64,000 nucleotides of DNA, taken from the NCBI GenBank assembly GCA_963576475.1, contig OY754965.1, forward strand, positions 937,501 through 1,001,500, written 5' to 3'. The translations under genes and the position numbers were made by a program. This DNA is from Molanna angustata (taxonomy: Eukaryota; Arthropoda; Insecta; Trichoptera; Molannidae). Below the pieces are notes generated by a model. It saw only the letters and a program-made list of their open reading frames with translations, was not told the origin of the DNA and made no database searches. Shown in pieces: positions 48,850-62,189 of this stretch. Each line of letters begins with the position of its first letter. Within the stretch, counting starts at the first letter, position 1.

Positions 48850-49085
48850 ATTTTTATTTATTTCTATCCAAAACATACAGTATATATGAGATACAAAATA
48901 TCTTAAGATAATATAAGCTTATTCATACATAGTTAACATACAAAGTAATATATGTTATTTTATTTCAATAAATATCAATTTACCACTTCACTGGTGCTTA
49001 CATAGTTTAAGCCATATCTTTTTGTTTGTATCTTTGTTACTAGCCCCCTCACTAGGCATAGCCTGTGCTAAGGTGAGCTAGTTTT
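48850..49085 (-). mobile_element. CR1-like 3' tail, minus orientation
   Basis: T-rich start at 48840, then the hairpin words CCCCCTCACTAGGCATAGCC and TGCTAAGGTGAG (inverted relative to 30960-30995). Confidence 0.6.
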
Positions 49086-49639
49086 ATGTTATTGTCTATT
49101 ACGTTGTTTATTTATAGATACATTTACATATAATATAAGTACATGTACATACATACGCTACGCATTCAAACGTATAGGCTGGCCAATCTTGACTTTGGTA
49201 TGACTCATCGCAAAAATATGTCGATCGAACAAAAATACTTCTGCTTTTAATGTATCTATTTCTTATTCTCTGTATATAAAAAAACAAAGACGGAAGATGA
49301 AAGTAAGTCGCAGTGAAAAAACCAAACTCCCATATAAAATGTTGAAACGTACGTCTTTTATAAATCATACACTTATTTCGAAGATAGCACGTGACGTTTG
49401 TGAATGTGAATGACGTTTTAAAGAAATATTTCAAATCTTCGTCTATAGGGTGACAATTTGTCCTAGTGCGTATTTTTAAACAACAAAAACATTATTTTAA
49501 CAAATAGAATGTATGAAATTTGTTTCATACACACCACAACCATTTATTTGTCATTGATATTTTATTATTTATTAAATATGATGTGTTTAACATGACCTGT
49601 TTTACTTTTGAAAAATTGTTTATATTGTGTAAAGTCCTC

Positions 49640-49935
49640 AGTTGCAACATCAAATCACAGTAAACCTTCAACATACTCGAACCAGTTGCTTCTCGGACTC
49701 CTCCATTAACACAGCAGCCCTACTATAGAACAATCTTGACCGAATTCTGTGTTTCACCTTCTCTTATTATAAGATCGAAAAAATATATTATTAATTTATC
49801 AGATTGCAAACCTTCCCAAAGGCTACGTAGTGCACTACTTCGGAAGCGTAGAATGGACCTAATTCCTTATAGCTGCCCTTACGCAGACATGTTAAGTAAG
49901 GTAAGAATTAATAATTACATTCTTTATTGTCTTAA
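49640..49935 (+). pseudogene. Non-LTR C-terminal fragment, same family as 25505-25750
   Basis: Plus strand in shifted frames: SINTAALL, NNL, NSVF, LQT and SALLRKRRMDL, in the order of the 25505 copy. Heavily mutated. Confidence 0.55.
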
Positions 49936-50234
49936 ATGATGTAATAAGTGAAAATGGAAAGATGATCAAAGTTAAATAAAAAAATTGGGTCCATTGTAAA
50001 CAAAATGATGGTCACCGTATTGGCATCCAAATTACATGTAAAAACATACGACTTACGACGGGTCGCATAGTTTTTTGATGACGTCATACTAAAGTCAAGC
50101 GTGGCCGGCCTATATGCATCTTTCCTTCTAAATACAATATTTCATTTTGAGTCATGCACATAGAACGAAAATTGTAGAAATAAATTATTTGTTTCACTTT
50201 TTTTTCAATTGTCTATTCTGTTGTTTGTAATAGT

Positions 50235-50700
50235 GCATTTACATTTTATTTGGTAGAATTATCTCCTTCAGGATTTTTTCATCTATTTCATAAACCCATC
50301 TTAGTGATAGTTTTTTAAATTCTTTTGCATTACTGATGTTTTTAATATTTTTTGGTAAACTATTGAAAAGTTTTGTTGAAAAATATCGTACACTACGTTG
50401 TCCAAAAGTTGTTTTAATATATGGTATATTTAAGGTATTTGTTGTACTTAATCTAGTGTGTTTATATTGTTGTGAGCTAGTGTATTGGTCTTCTCTTTTT
50501 AAACAGATTTTTAATTATCTCAATAGAGACGAAGTTGGAATATTTATTGTAGGAGAACCGGGAAATCAAGGCACCTACAGGGCTTACGACCTGTCTTTTT
50601 AGTTTGTACATTAGCAGATTTTTTGCATATATTTTTGTAGTTGTTGGAACTTTGAATTTAGTAAAAATCTCTTCAGTATTCATGTATGTACATATTGCTT
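50235..50700 (-). pseudogene. CR1-like ORF2 C-terminus split by repeat D
   Basis: Minus strand: EEIFTKFKVPTTTKIYAKNL, LMYKLK | repeat D | KREDQYTSSQQYKHTRLST, NIPYIKTTFGQRSVRYFSTK, LFNSLPKNIKNI and a stop near 50245. Confidence 0.75.
50508..50597 (+). repeat. Dispersed repeat D, copy 3 (truncated), inserted in a CR1-like fragment
   Basis: Starts at ATTTTTAATTATCTCAATAG and stops abruptly after GGGCTTACGACCTGTC. The CR1-like coding sequence of the minus strand continues on both sides, with TCTTTTTA-like words at each junction, consistent with a target duplication. Confidence 0.7.
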
Positions 50701-51071
50701 ACCCAAAATTAAATCTTTATTTTTTTTTTTATAAAAATAATAAATAGGTTCTAGAAATGAATTCACGTTTTCACCCTCATTAAATCCCATGTTTACCGAA
50801 AATGACTCTTGAAAAATGTTGTAGATTAAAATAATCATTCATATGGGCTAACAAACCAATTGTACATTAGAATGTGAATACATTTTTGCTAAGAACTTAC
50901 ATAGTTCATATAATCATAAGAAATTTGATAACTTTGGGTATTTTAACGAAATCCTCTCAGAATTTTTCCACCATCAGTTCCCATGTTCCTTTTTCCGAGG
51001 CTTTGGTGGACTTGGAGATAATAAGGGTAAGTGCTCAAATTTTCCAAACTGGAATTTTGATTTTAAACTAA

Positions 51072-51357
51072 GCGGTGATAGCCCAGCGGTAAGGTTGTCA
51101 CCTCACATGCGTGAGGTCGACGGTTCGAATCCGGGCGGGGCACGCACCTCTGGATTTTTAAAAAAATCTATGTGCGGATTTATATCACTAGCTATATGTA
51201 GCCATGATCCAATTTGTCTGGTTCCCCTTTCTAAGGGTTACGAAGGTCAAATAGCAGTCGCTTCAATGTAATAACCAGACTCGCCAATTCCAGGATCATT
51301 GTCGAAGCGTACCCCGATAGAAACGGGATAAAAGCGCTAAGGGGAAAGAAGAAGAAA
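51072..51357 (+). mobile_element. tRNA-derived SINE, family C
   Basis: A-box TAGCCCAGCGG (51079-51089), B-box GGTTCGAATCC (51122-51132), a plausible anticodon stem CCTCA/TGAGG, a 200-bp body and an (AAG)n tail. The tail resembles that of the RTE-like elements here (40962, 19681), which may supply its reverse transcriptase. Single copy in the window. Confidence 0.8.
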
Positions 51358-51469
51358 TGGCAATGTTTAAAATCGCAATACAGTCCACATATAATGTATC
51401 GTACTTATTATTTGATTAAGTATTTGCAAGCAGCAAAATCTTGTTTTATAACATTAGATAGGTGGTTGC

Positions 51470-51595
51470 AGAGGGGGCAGGGTATGTAATCCAGTGGTCG
51501 CGAGTTCGAATCCTGCCATGACCGATTCCATTCGTTCAAGTTTATGAGGATGTATATGTACTTGTTACATGGTTATATTTATTTAAACTAGTTGC
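51470..51595 (+). mobile_element. SINE family A, diverged copy
   Basis: GTAATCCAGTGGTCGCGAGT, B-box GAGTTCGAATCC, GACCGATTCCATTCGTTC, short body; the A-box part is scrambled. Confidence 0.75.
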
Positions 51596-52250
51596 ATGTA
51601 ACACATGAGATCCAACTGTCGATAGCGATAGTATGTATAGTTGAAGAATAAGAATCAAACTATAAACCCATAAATCCAAATTATTGAAAATTTTAACACA
51701 TGTTGGTATGTATGTCAAGATAGGACAGTATGGAGGTCAGTCCTCTTTTCCTACCCGGAAAATGAAAACAGCATGATAGTTCTGTGTGTATGTTTGGAGA
51801 TTAAATGTCAAACTATTAAGTCTTCTTACATATTGTGTATAGGCGACTGCCATACAAATTGTATGAAGCAATGTCGTCACTAAATTCAATTTTTATAAAA
51901 ATTGTTAAAAAAAATTGAGATGTACTTCTACAATATTAATATTTTTTTATAGGAATTTGAATAATCTAGTTGGGGTGTTTCAGCTTTTTTCGATATTTTT
52001 AAAAGATTTGGAAATATAGGCAGTTAAACTCTTAAATTTATCATAAAAAAAATATTTTTCTTAATAAAAAACGTTTGAGAAACCCTGGAATTTTTTTAAA
52101 AAAAACCAATTTGAGATTTTGTATTTTCCTATGTTCGTACCAATTTTCAGCATTCAGGAAAAATAAACCATACACGCATCTTGGATTTAAACTGCCTCTT
52201 CCTTCAATAGAATTTCGTTCTCTTGAACGAATCGACAGTTGGAAAATAAA
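51590..52250 (-). repeat. Dispersed repeat F, inverted copy
   Basis: AACTAGTTGCATGTAACACA ... TTGAACGAATCGACAGTTGG; the same segments as 23140-24235 in opposite orientation. Confidence 0.7.
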
Positions 52251-52269
52251 ACAAATTTAATTCAGAAAT

Positions 52270-54500
52270 ATCAACTGTGTCAAAACATTATGATCCTTTT
52301 CTCCAATCTTATTAATTTTTTAAAACAATGTAAGATGGTTTTGTCATGTACAATGTGTTTAAAGACGGAAGAAATATTATCATATTATAAATATCGCTTC
52401 AGTTAGCAGTATTGTGTATTTAACAAGCAACACTGAATTAAATAAATATTATATTACTTACTAGTTTTTTATACCCGGCGTTGCTCGAGAACGTAAATGT
52501 GAAGCAATATGCTAACGTATCAAGAAAATCGTTTTCGTAATTATGAACTGTTTATTTGTTACGATAAATTTAGAATGAGTAAAAAATATCCAATATAATA
52601 AATAAAAATCAACAAAACAAGTAAGTTTTTTAAAAAATCAGTCCCCTCCATCCCTTCCCTTCAGTCCTTACTATCCCTTACCAGTCCTTACTATCCCTTT
52701 AATCTCAAATAATGTATAGTGGTTTGAAATTTGTTTGAAATTTCAGTGGAATTGGAATGGTAAAGAAATTTTAGCAAGATTGGAGTTGAAAAGTGGTTAT
52801 ATAATTTGAATAAATTTAAGCTTTATGAAGAGTTTAGTGTTGGCCACAACCCCATGTTATTATATATTGTCATTAAGTGTGAAAAGAGTATTTAAAGTTT
52901 CCGCTTGCCCTATCCGCTTGGATCGTTGAATGAATTCCAAGTATGTTTTTTATTTATTTTTATAAATATTTTATTTATACATACTTTTTTTATTAAATCA
53001 TTTATGAGATAAATATATAGACATACAAAAACTTAGATAATAATTAAATAAACAATTTAAAATCATACACCTATATTACATACTACCTTCCTTAAAAAAT
53101 ATTACACTATATACATTGTATATAGTATACACATTGTAACTATGAAAACGAAAAAAAAATGATAAATCAACAAAGTCAGATATTTGTAAAAGTGTAGAAC
53201 ATTTTAGTAAGTATGAGGTTGGTACCTACCTACACCAAAGTTATATAAATTTGAATTTGATTCATAACAAATTCCCCTCTCAGTAGGTTGGTTTATTTGA
53301 AAATTGTATTCTGTGTAACCATGGAAACGAAAACCAATAGAATAGGTACGTCGAATATTTTAGTACTTTTTGTTCTCGGTAGATTCTACATAGTTCGTGC
53401 TAGTTTTTACATAGTTCGATCTGTTTGTTCATATATAAAATGGTCAATTTCCTTATAAAATTTTACCGTTTTATAAATACGAATAACATTTAAATTATAT
53501 AAAATAATCTCAATGATTTTCACTCAAAAGCTAAGTTATACTTATTATATATTATATATGTTATTCGTGTAAAAACGCACTTCTGAAATTGAAATAAACA
53601 AATATTTGCTTACGAAAAAGTACATATTTTGTGGTTTCATTCGTGACAAAATTTGTAGGAAAATTTACGAAAAAATGAATAATAACATAATAAAACATTA
53701 AAAAGTCTACTTTTTATTTGCTTAAGTTACTAACTGGTCGCAAAGGAAGCGATATGCAGAATATATAACCTTTAAAGTTTTCTAGTTTTTGATTGAAAAC
53801 TTTACAAAAAAAATACCCACATACATACATATAACTTTCTAAAATATTATGGTGGGGATTTCGACTTCTCTCTGCTGTCAAGATTATAATATATATATAT
53901 ATATGAAAAAGTAAAATATATACACCCATAATATTAATTCGATATTCCTTTAAAACAGAATATCGCAGAGTTGATTTTGTTAATTAAACAGAAGATACAA
54001 CTTCTACATCTCATTTATATTAAAGGATACTAAAAGAATATTTATTTATAGTAAAAAGCTTTTGATTTCTAAGAATTACATTTTAATAAAGAAACCATAA
54101 AATAAATTACAAAGATAAAGATAATTTATCGTTGGTGTGTCTTGCTCAAATTTAAGTAATGTTTATTTATAAACACGTAAAATTATTAGGTTGGCTTAAA
54201 TATGCGCTGGTAAAATTGTTTTTTTTGTTTATTTATTACAATGTTGCTTTATTCCAATTTAGTACCTACGTTAATGTCTAATAAATACAATATTTAAATA
54301 TCTATATTTAAAAGACGATCTTTAGTAAGTTTTGAAACAAAAAATATATGTGGCTATTTGTATGTATCAATACCATTGAATTCTTCTGTAAGAATGTCCC
54401 ATTATGTCATTGAAAATTATGTTCAACAATATTTGTGACCAGTAACATTTCAATACACGGTAAAATACTAAGTAAGTAATAAAAAGTTCGATCGCAGTAC
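52270..54500. other. AT-rich region, nothing recognised
   Basis: No supported ORF, splice-bounded exon or element end. Confidence 0.5.
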
Positions 54501-54504
54501 ATCA

Positions 54505-55490
54505 TCATTGGCCTAACAGCCCGTTGTGGGCCTTGGCCTCCTTCAGAATCCGTCGCCATTCCTCCCTGCACTCTGCGGCTCTCTTCCAGTTGGTAAAGCC
54601 CAGCGCTCGTATATCAGCCTCCACATCGTCCATCCATCTCATTTTTGGTCTGCCTCTGCCTCTTCTTCCGTCTGGTGTGGTGTTTAAAACCTTGTTGGGA
54701 GTACGATCATCACTCATCCCGTGGACATGGCCCAACCATTGCCGTCTTCTTATTTTAATGAACTGTACAATGTTAGGTTCGCCATACATTGCCTCTAATT
54801 CGTGGTTAAATCGTCTCCTCCACACTCCATTTTCGTTGACAGGACCAAATATCTTTCTGAGGACTTTCCTTTCAAATATCAGAAGTAAGTTTTCATCTCT
54901 TTTGGTCATTACCCAGCATTTGGCACCATATGCAATGACTGGGCGGAGGAGCGTGTTATAAAAGGTTGTTTTGGTGTTTCTACCGAGCAATTTTGACCTC
55001 ATATGCTTATACAGCTCATAATAGGATATGTTTGCTGCTGATAGCCGTGGTCTAATTAAGGTACTGTAGTTATTATCGTGGGTGATTTCAGTAACCAATT
55101 ATTTGAAGGAGTTGACGCTTTCTATGTGGTGTGACCCTATGTATAATGGTGGATGTGTGTGGTTTGGAGGTGTTTGGTTTTGGATGCATTTATCCATAGT
55201 CCCATGACATTTGTAGTAGTCTACAGTTTTAGGAGATCTTGTTTCAATTGAGGAAGAGTTCTAGACACAATATCCAGGTCATCTGCATAGGCTAGTATCT
55301 GGGAAGATTTTCTAATGATACTTCCTATTGTTTCTACTCCTGAATCTCTAATGGATTTTTTGGGCAATGTTGAACAACAGGCATGCCAGTGCATCGCCTT
55401 GTCTCAGACCGTTGTACGTCAGGAATGGTTCTGATTTGCTATTTTGCACTTTTACCAAGCACTGTGTTTTTACCATTGTCAGATCACAGT
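54505..55490 (-). pseudogene. Non-LTR retrotransposon RT fragment with C-terminal domain
   Basis: An open 197-codon minus frame ends at 54505: FYNTLLRPVIAYGAKCWVMT, RRRQWLGHVHGMSDDRTPNK, GRRGRGRPKMRWMDDVEADI. Upstream, in broken frames, GLRQGDALACLLFNIA and AYADDLDIVSRT are visible, so RT motifs B and C survive. Confidence 0.85.
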
Positions 55491-56129
55491 ATATCTTCTT
55501 CACAAAATATATTTTCAAGAATTTCCCTAATAAAAGAAATTTAACATCGAGACATGGATTTCACTAAGCGTAAAATAATATAAGCGTTATTGTTTATTAA
55601 TAAGTCCCTAACTCGAATTTATTTTTTCCTGCGGTCAACACCGAAGCATTTATTTAAATTTGGAACCTACCGCAGAGCCAACCAACGGGTGGCGCGGCGG
55701 AGCAACAAACACAATTATCGCGCCATTTTAATCTGCAAAGTTCCAAAATTGAATTATGTTTACGGCAGTATTAGGAGGGAATTCGTTACAATTTTCCCGC
55801 AAAAACAGACCGCACTGCAGCCTATATAGTCACTATACATATCTATATTATATTTTCCCGCCAAAATAATGACATCCACACACACCTGGGTGCAATTTGT
55901 TATGTATTATATTACTGTTTACAACAGTTTAACAAAAGTTTATCCAATTATGAACAATTATTATTTCGAATGTGCACCTGTTCCTATTTTAAATTTGCTT
56001 TGTCCATCTGACCTGTGTATTTATATTATAATATGTCATCAATTTTTTATATTTCCGGTTATAACTTTTTTATAGATAATAAATCTCAGGAATATTTATT
56101 TTTAACTTTTATTTAACCTCACATTGGGG

Positions 56130-56310
56130 GAAAGTCTGGTTCAATCGGCGAAATCAAAACCCTCGTGATTACCCATACCATGGATATAATTATTATATGG
56201 AGTTCTACAATATCTTTAGATGTCATAGAACTCCATACAATAATTATATCCATGATATGGGTAATCACTAGGGTTTTGATTTCGCCGGTTGAACAAGACT
56301 TGCCCCCCTG
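56130..56310. mobile_element. Foldback MITE E, intact copy
   Basis: Near-perfect palindrome: GTCTGGTTCAATCGGCGAAA, ATTACCCATACCATGGATAT, TATATGGAGTTCT and complements, around ACAATATCTTTAGATGTCA. Confidence 0.85.
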
Positions 56311-56711
56311 ATTTAAATTTAGCAATTAATTTTAAATTAATCTCCCGAAAAGTGAGAGCTCAAAAACTTTCATAATTTGTGTATTACCGATGACAATGCA
56401 TGTTAAAACTTTTCAGCTTGATTAATTTGATCAAATTGTACAATTTTGTATTTCATACAAAGCAAAAATATGTGTTTCCAACTGAACGTTGATATAATTT
56501 GAATTTTGTTCGGTTATACGAAACAATAATATTCATCTATTTTCAATGTAAAAATGGTTTAAATCATAATAATATATATTTCTAAAAATTATTTAACTGT
56601 TAACGAAAATAGTATTAGAGAAAATTTAATAGTTTAATTGATTTATTTATATATTTTTGTAAATAATATAAAATTATCGTAAAATGACTTTTATTTTATG
56701 ATAATTTTCAA

Positions 56712-56865
56712 TTTCTCAATAGATAAGAAACGGGAATATAATATATTCTTACATGAGAACCGGAAAATCAGGCACCTACAGGGTTTGCGACCTGTCACGG
56801 ATAGTTTAAGTGATCACTTTGAGCGCTTACGTAACTTTCACCGATTATGTCTTTTTATTGATTTA
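56712..56865 (+). repeat. Dispersed repeat D, copy 4 (diverged)
   Basis: TCTCAATAGATAAGAAACGG, CAGGCACCTACAGGGTTTGC, CCTGTCACGG and GTGATCACTTTGAGCGCTT. More diverged than the other copies. Confidence 0.65.
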
Positions 56866-57009
56866 CTTTTTATTGACAATGCTTTCTCATAGATATCTCC
56901 CCATAACCGCGCCCCAAACATTAGTTCATTTTTAAGTTGTTTAGAAACTTGTGCCAATATTTATGTAAATCGAATATTTTTACGGTTGCATTTACGCAAA
57001 CTGTCAGAA

Positions 57010-57520
57010 AACTAAGAGTGGCACAACGAAAACACGAAAGAGCCATGCTGAATCTCAGATAGAGTGAGAAATTCAGAATTTCGTAGAAGATCAGGGGGGC
57101 AAGTCTGGTTCAATCGGCGAAATCAAAACCCTCACGATTACCCATATCATGGATATAATTATTATATGGAGTTCTACAATAGGTATCTTTAGATGTCATA
57201 CAACTCCATACGATAATTATATCCATGATATGGGTAATCACTGGGGTTTTAATTTCGCCGGTCGAACCAGACTTGCCCCCCAGGAGTTACTGACGTCATT
57301 GAAAGAGTTGCAAACCTGAAGTGGTCATGGGCGGGACATATTGCCAGAGCGAAGGTCCAAAGATAGACCAAGAGGATCCTGGAATGGAAACCATGTGAGG
57401 ACAAAAGAAGTAGAGGCAGACTGGATGCAGAAGGCCCAGGATAGAGAAACCTGAAGAGATATGAGGGAGGCCTATGTCCAGCAGTGGACAGAGACGGCTG
57501 GATAAATGAATGAATGATAT
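57010..57520 (+). pseudogene. RTE-like C-terminal fragment split by MITE E
   Basis: RVAQRKHERAMLNL before, and IERVANLKWSWAGHIARAK, then RILEWKPCEDKRSRGR, after the MITE at 57094-57282. Frameshifted. Confidence 0.72.
57094..57282. mobile_element. Foldback MITE E, copy inside the RTE-like fragment
   Basis: GGGGGGCAAGTCTGGTTCAA ... CGAACCAGACTTGCCCCCC; about 80-bp arms. Confidence 0.87.
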
Positions 57521-57639
57521 ATGCAAATATTTTTAATATTTTCCCTGTCGGGAGTCAATGACTGTTAATATTATTTGTCCTAAAAAATCCAATGTTTATG
57601 TATATGCAACCATAAAAATAATATTCGATGAAAATAAAT

Positions 57640-60600
57640 AACTGGCTTAATTTAAATAAATATGTTCGGCTACATATTTAAGTTTTTGTTTCAAGCAAAC
57701 GATTTACTTAAATTACAACCGTACTGAAAATCAGTCAAACCCAATGAAGCTTGCCATTTAGCGTACAAACTTTTTCATTCAATTTATTGGTTTGAATGAA
57801 CTGAATGCGTTGAAAGTGTTTGCGGCATAGGTGAACGAAATTCCTACTTTACCCGATATTCAGGGAAAACCGCTTCGATCCTATTCCAGAAATGTTAGCG
57901 GTGTAGAACATTTGAAAAGTGTAATTGTTCTGACAGATGGCGTATGGTGAGGTTAGGTGAGGTGAGTCCACCCTCACCGCAGTCAGATCTGCACCGGAAT
58001 GAAGTGAGGCATAGTTTACGTCAGCAAAATAAATGGCGGGAAAGTGATGGGAACACTAGCGCCGTCGGACAGCTGCGGTCAAACTTTATACTTTTCTTTC
58101 TCGACATTATTTTATTGGAACGAATTTAAAACTGTACGGCAAAAATGTCTCTACACAAACTGTTACAGTTTTCCTGGTATTACGTTGAGATATTTAATTT
58201 ATTTAAAGAAACAGATCATTGCTAAAATTATAGAGGAAATGGAGTTTTACTTGCGTATTTCATTAATTATATTAAAATAATAGCAGATAAAATATTAAAT
58301 TTAGTTTATTAACCGATATTTACGCAACCGAAACATACAACTTTGTATGATACCAATTGAAAAATTGACGCGAAAAAAATATAAAATAAGGGTGCAATAA
58401 TAAATAATTCTCAGCTATTATTTTAATGTTCACGGATTGTGTATGTTATTTTATAATTCCTTAAACTTTGTGCTAGTTGAAAGTTTAATGTCAAGCGGCA
58501 ATTTGTTCCAACTTACCAGTGTAACCAAATCAGAAAATAAAGTTTCACTCCTTTAGTACAATCGAACACAGGACGCCGACACAGAAACCTCAAGACTTGG
58601 GCTGAGTTGTTTCAACAAAAATATCGGTAATAGTATACTATAGGTAAAATACGATTACATGAAATTGTTCAAAATTATCTACGTTGTTTGGCGGAATTAG
58701 ATTCAATGAAACAACCAAAAGTATTGAACAATTGTATGAAATCAAAGTATTTTCATTTTCACTATTCTATCACATTAACCTTTGTTTGAGAAACACAGCC
58801 TCTGTCTCTAAAATGGTCAACTTTTTATCATTAATAGCCAAATAACCAAAAATATTATACAATAACGTAATGTTTTTTTAAACCATATGACTGTGGCTGA
58901 TTGTGGCCTTCCTCTGACACTCAAATTCGATCCAGATTTCGAATATTCGCAAAGATCCTACCTTTTTAATAGAAAATAAGGTGGTAGGTACGTTTTAATC
59001 AAAGATTTCCATATAATATACTATATGGAGTACTCCGTGCAACGAGTGAGTCGTGGTATATCGCGCGTTTGATTACTTGGTAGGCAACACATTGCAGTTT
59101 TTCATACATTTCAACATTTCCTAGATAACTGTCCTCTAAATCTTGACGAACAAAGTGTTTTTTCGACAAATAAATCCGAAAACAATTCTCATTAGTCGTT
59201 ATTCTCTATAGAAAAACGATGTTTTCTGCCCACCTTGTTGTGAAAAAATCCTACATCTAGTATATTATATGAAAATCTTTGGTTTTAAACATAATTGTCA
59301 GTTAAATGCGCGAAGACGACAGGTAGGTAAGTTATAAAAGATTACTAAATTTATATCCGATTTGAATATAAATAAAGTTACATTGGCTACAGGACTGTTC
59401 CGAGGTCAAAATAAAAATGTAGGTAGGTACATGAGAGAGGATATATAATTTGTAGTTAACGCTAGATTGATTTTGTTAAATAGGCCGTTCAAACTTGTAC
59501 TGGTGCTGGCGTGTGATACAACTTCACTAATCTGTATTCATTTCTGGGAAATTTCAATCAAATCAAAACCTCCCATCATTCCCCTCCGTTCACCCCTTAC
59601 ACCCAACACCCACTACCGCGACCGATAAATTAAACCTCCACGCTAATTAATTATCGACACTTTTTACTCAACATCCCTTAACCAATAGGAGAGTGTTATG
59701 CCACAAAGTATTTTATAGGTATTTTTGTGTGGTCTAGTATTGGAAAGATATGCCAACGTTGTTGGTAGCGTCGTTTCCAGGGGGCGCCCGAACGCTTTGT
59801 TTGTTGGAAAGCCCCGAACGGACTCAGAACGGGCGTGTTATTACTTTTTATTTGTACAGTGATTTTTTGCTTCATTTTTCATTAGATGCATTGTTATTTT
59901 TATCATATTAGTTACAACTCCCTTCAAAATAAGTTTACTCTAGGATGTTATTGAATATTATAGTGTATGAATTATTTTTTTATTTGAAATTATGAACGTG
60001 TGTAAATGATTGAAATAATATTGAAATGTCAGTGAAGTGACAGATCGATGTTATGGATAGCGCTAAGTATTAGTGACACCTCTAATGCGAGCGCTACGGT
60101 ATGGATACCTGCGAGGGATAGTATCCCTTTTAAAATCACTACAAATTGAAATGAGAATCGCGTTTTCTATAATCTTAAGGATTATAAGGATCTTATGGAT
60201 TTTAAGGCGTTATGGATAGCTAAAAAAGAACGAGAATCGCGCCTCTGAACACGGCACACCCGCTAGTTTGCCCACGCATATCATTAAAGCCTACTGTCCT
60301 ACAAACGCATGCATCCTACAAATGACGATAGGCGAATTTTGCATATTTGTTATGTCCACGCTGCGTCATGCAATCAATCAATGTCAACCACGCTACAAAA
60401 CGTCTCAGTTTTCTTTCAACTAGCATCGAGAAAGCACGTATTTTCACGTATTTTACGTCTTGCGAGTCGGTCGAGAAGTGACACGCTGCTGCACGCACCG
60501 CATGACGAATGCATGACGTGCGGCTGACGCGACGTTGCCGCTCCGTGGACGCAGTTTTGATTGTTTCTATGCAAGATGGAAGCATTCGTCATGCATTCGT

Positions 60601-61200
60601 TGAAGAAAGCGTGCGCATGACGTGCGGTTTAAGTGGGCAGTAGGCCTAAGTGAATGACCGATAAATTTTTGCGAAAAATTTAAATAGAACTTAAAATTAA
60701 TTTTATTTTTCATAATTCTAGTTTAATATTGGAATACCTATTTTAAATATCCATTACATACAAAATCAATATGGTGTTGTTTGTGAATGAATAAAATCGA
60801 ATTTACCTGTGGCGTAACGCGTTGACCAAGTCCCATTTATCTCTGCAAATAAACCGTAGATAAAAAATGTATTTTCACGGGGTGTAATGGGTTGAGGGTA
60901 TGGTATAATAATAACTCGGGTTGATTTAGACGTTAACCCCTTACCCGCTCTTCATTAACTACTTAATCAAGGGTTTTATGTAATTTATTATCTCAAAATT
61001 GGAAAACATATTAGCGTTTTGGAAATATAATAATAATACATTTACCGTATTTTAATTATATCCATTTATTATCTTTTTCATATATCCGCATTTATCATTC
61101 CTTCGTGTATAATTTACATTAAGCGAGAAATAAAAAAAACAACAAGAATAAGGAATTTTAACGGTTTCTGGTTCTTTAATCACTTTTTTGTTTCGGTGCT
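57640..61200. other. Low-repeat region, no gene supported
   Basis: Less repeat-like than the rest, with GC-richer patches at 57940-58080, 59560-59850 and 60290-60640. ORFs there are short and lack splice-bounded continuations. It may hold promoter or untranslated sequence of a gene outside the window; I cannot show it. Confidence 0.4.
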
Positions 61201-61214
61201 TTTTTTCGTGGACA

Positions 61215-61460
61215 ATATATATTAGTTGCATGTAACACATGAGATCCAACTGATGATGGCGATGGTTTGGACCTATAGTTGAAAAATACATACCAAACTA
61301 TAAACTCTTGAATCCAAATTATTGGATATTTTAAGATATTTTGTTTTCTATACAAAATATGTATGTCAATTTAGAATAGTGTGGAGGTCACTCCTTTTTC
61401 CTACCCCAAAATATGTTAACAGCTCGATGGTATGTGTTCAATTTTTATAAAAGTTGTTAA
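61215..61460 (-). repeat. Dispersed repeat F fragment
   Basis: TTGCATGTAACACATGAGAT, CCAAATTATTGGATATTTTA, AGCTCGATGGTATGTG; end segment of the element seen at 51590. Confidence 0.65.
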
Positions 61461-61525
61461 AAAAGTTGAAGACAATGTTTAAACTTTTTGTAAATGTCAC
61501 ATGCAATTACAAGATAAAGTTCAAG

Positions 61526-61708
61526 GGGGAAAGTCTGGTCCAACCGGCGAAATCAAAACCTTCGTGATTACCCATGTCATGGATATAATTATCATATGGA
61601 GTTCTTTGACATCTAAAGATATAGAACTCCATATAATAATAATTATATCCATATGGGTAATCGTGAAGGTATTTATTTCGCCGGTTGGACCAGACTTGCC
61701 CACCAGGT
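61526..61708. mobile_element. Foldback MITE E, copy 4
   Basis: GGGGGAAAGTCTGGTCCAAC ... GTTGGACCAGACTTGCCCACC, palindromic over its length. Confidence 0.85.
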
Positions 61709-61956
61709 TATAATTTTCAACCTGTAATTGTCAATAATAGTAAATTCAAACATTTTTTTTTGTTACATACTCGATTTCATAGGTATTATTTATTTTTATG
61801 TTGTGGTAAATAAAGCGTTGGTCACAACTCGCTCGTTTTATTTTGCGTTGTTTGTGCGTGATGAAATATTAGGTGTTTTGTCAAAAATAACTAATAGACG
61901 TCAAAGTGATAAGACCACCCCACCCATATTTTTAAAGAATGTTTACGTCCTTTTAA

Positions 61957-62110
61957 CAAGTAGGTACATATATATCTTCATACATTCCTTAAATCCTAAA
62001 TTAAGCAGATGCTTGTGCTATAGGAGAAAGAAATCGGTTGTGACAGAATTCGAACTCGCGACAACTGGATGAGTAACCCAGCGCGCTAACCGCTCTGCCA
62101 CCACCAACCT
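61957..62110 (-). mobile_element. SINE family A copy
   Basis: Minus strand: GGTGGTGGCAGAGCGGTTAG, B-box GCGAGTTCGAATTC, CGATTTCTTTCTCCTATAG and body. Confidence 0.8.
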
Positions 62111-62189
62111 TAACCAATTTGAAACGCTCACAATATTGACGAATTGAGCACTCGCTATGACAACCCACTGACCATACTTTTTAATAAAG

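Larger units (their letters stand above)
56969..57629. mobile_element. Foldback MITE (family of 39444) split by an RTE-like fragment
   Basis: ATCGAATATTTTTACGGTTG at 56969 and CAACCATAAAAATAATATTC at the far end (57608-57627); CCCTGTCGGGAGTCAATG at 57543 matches the loop of the 39444 copy. Confidence 0.6.
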
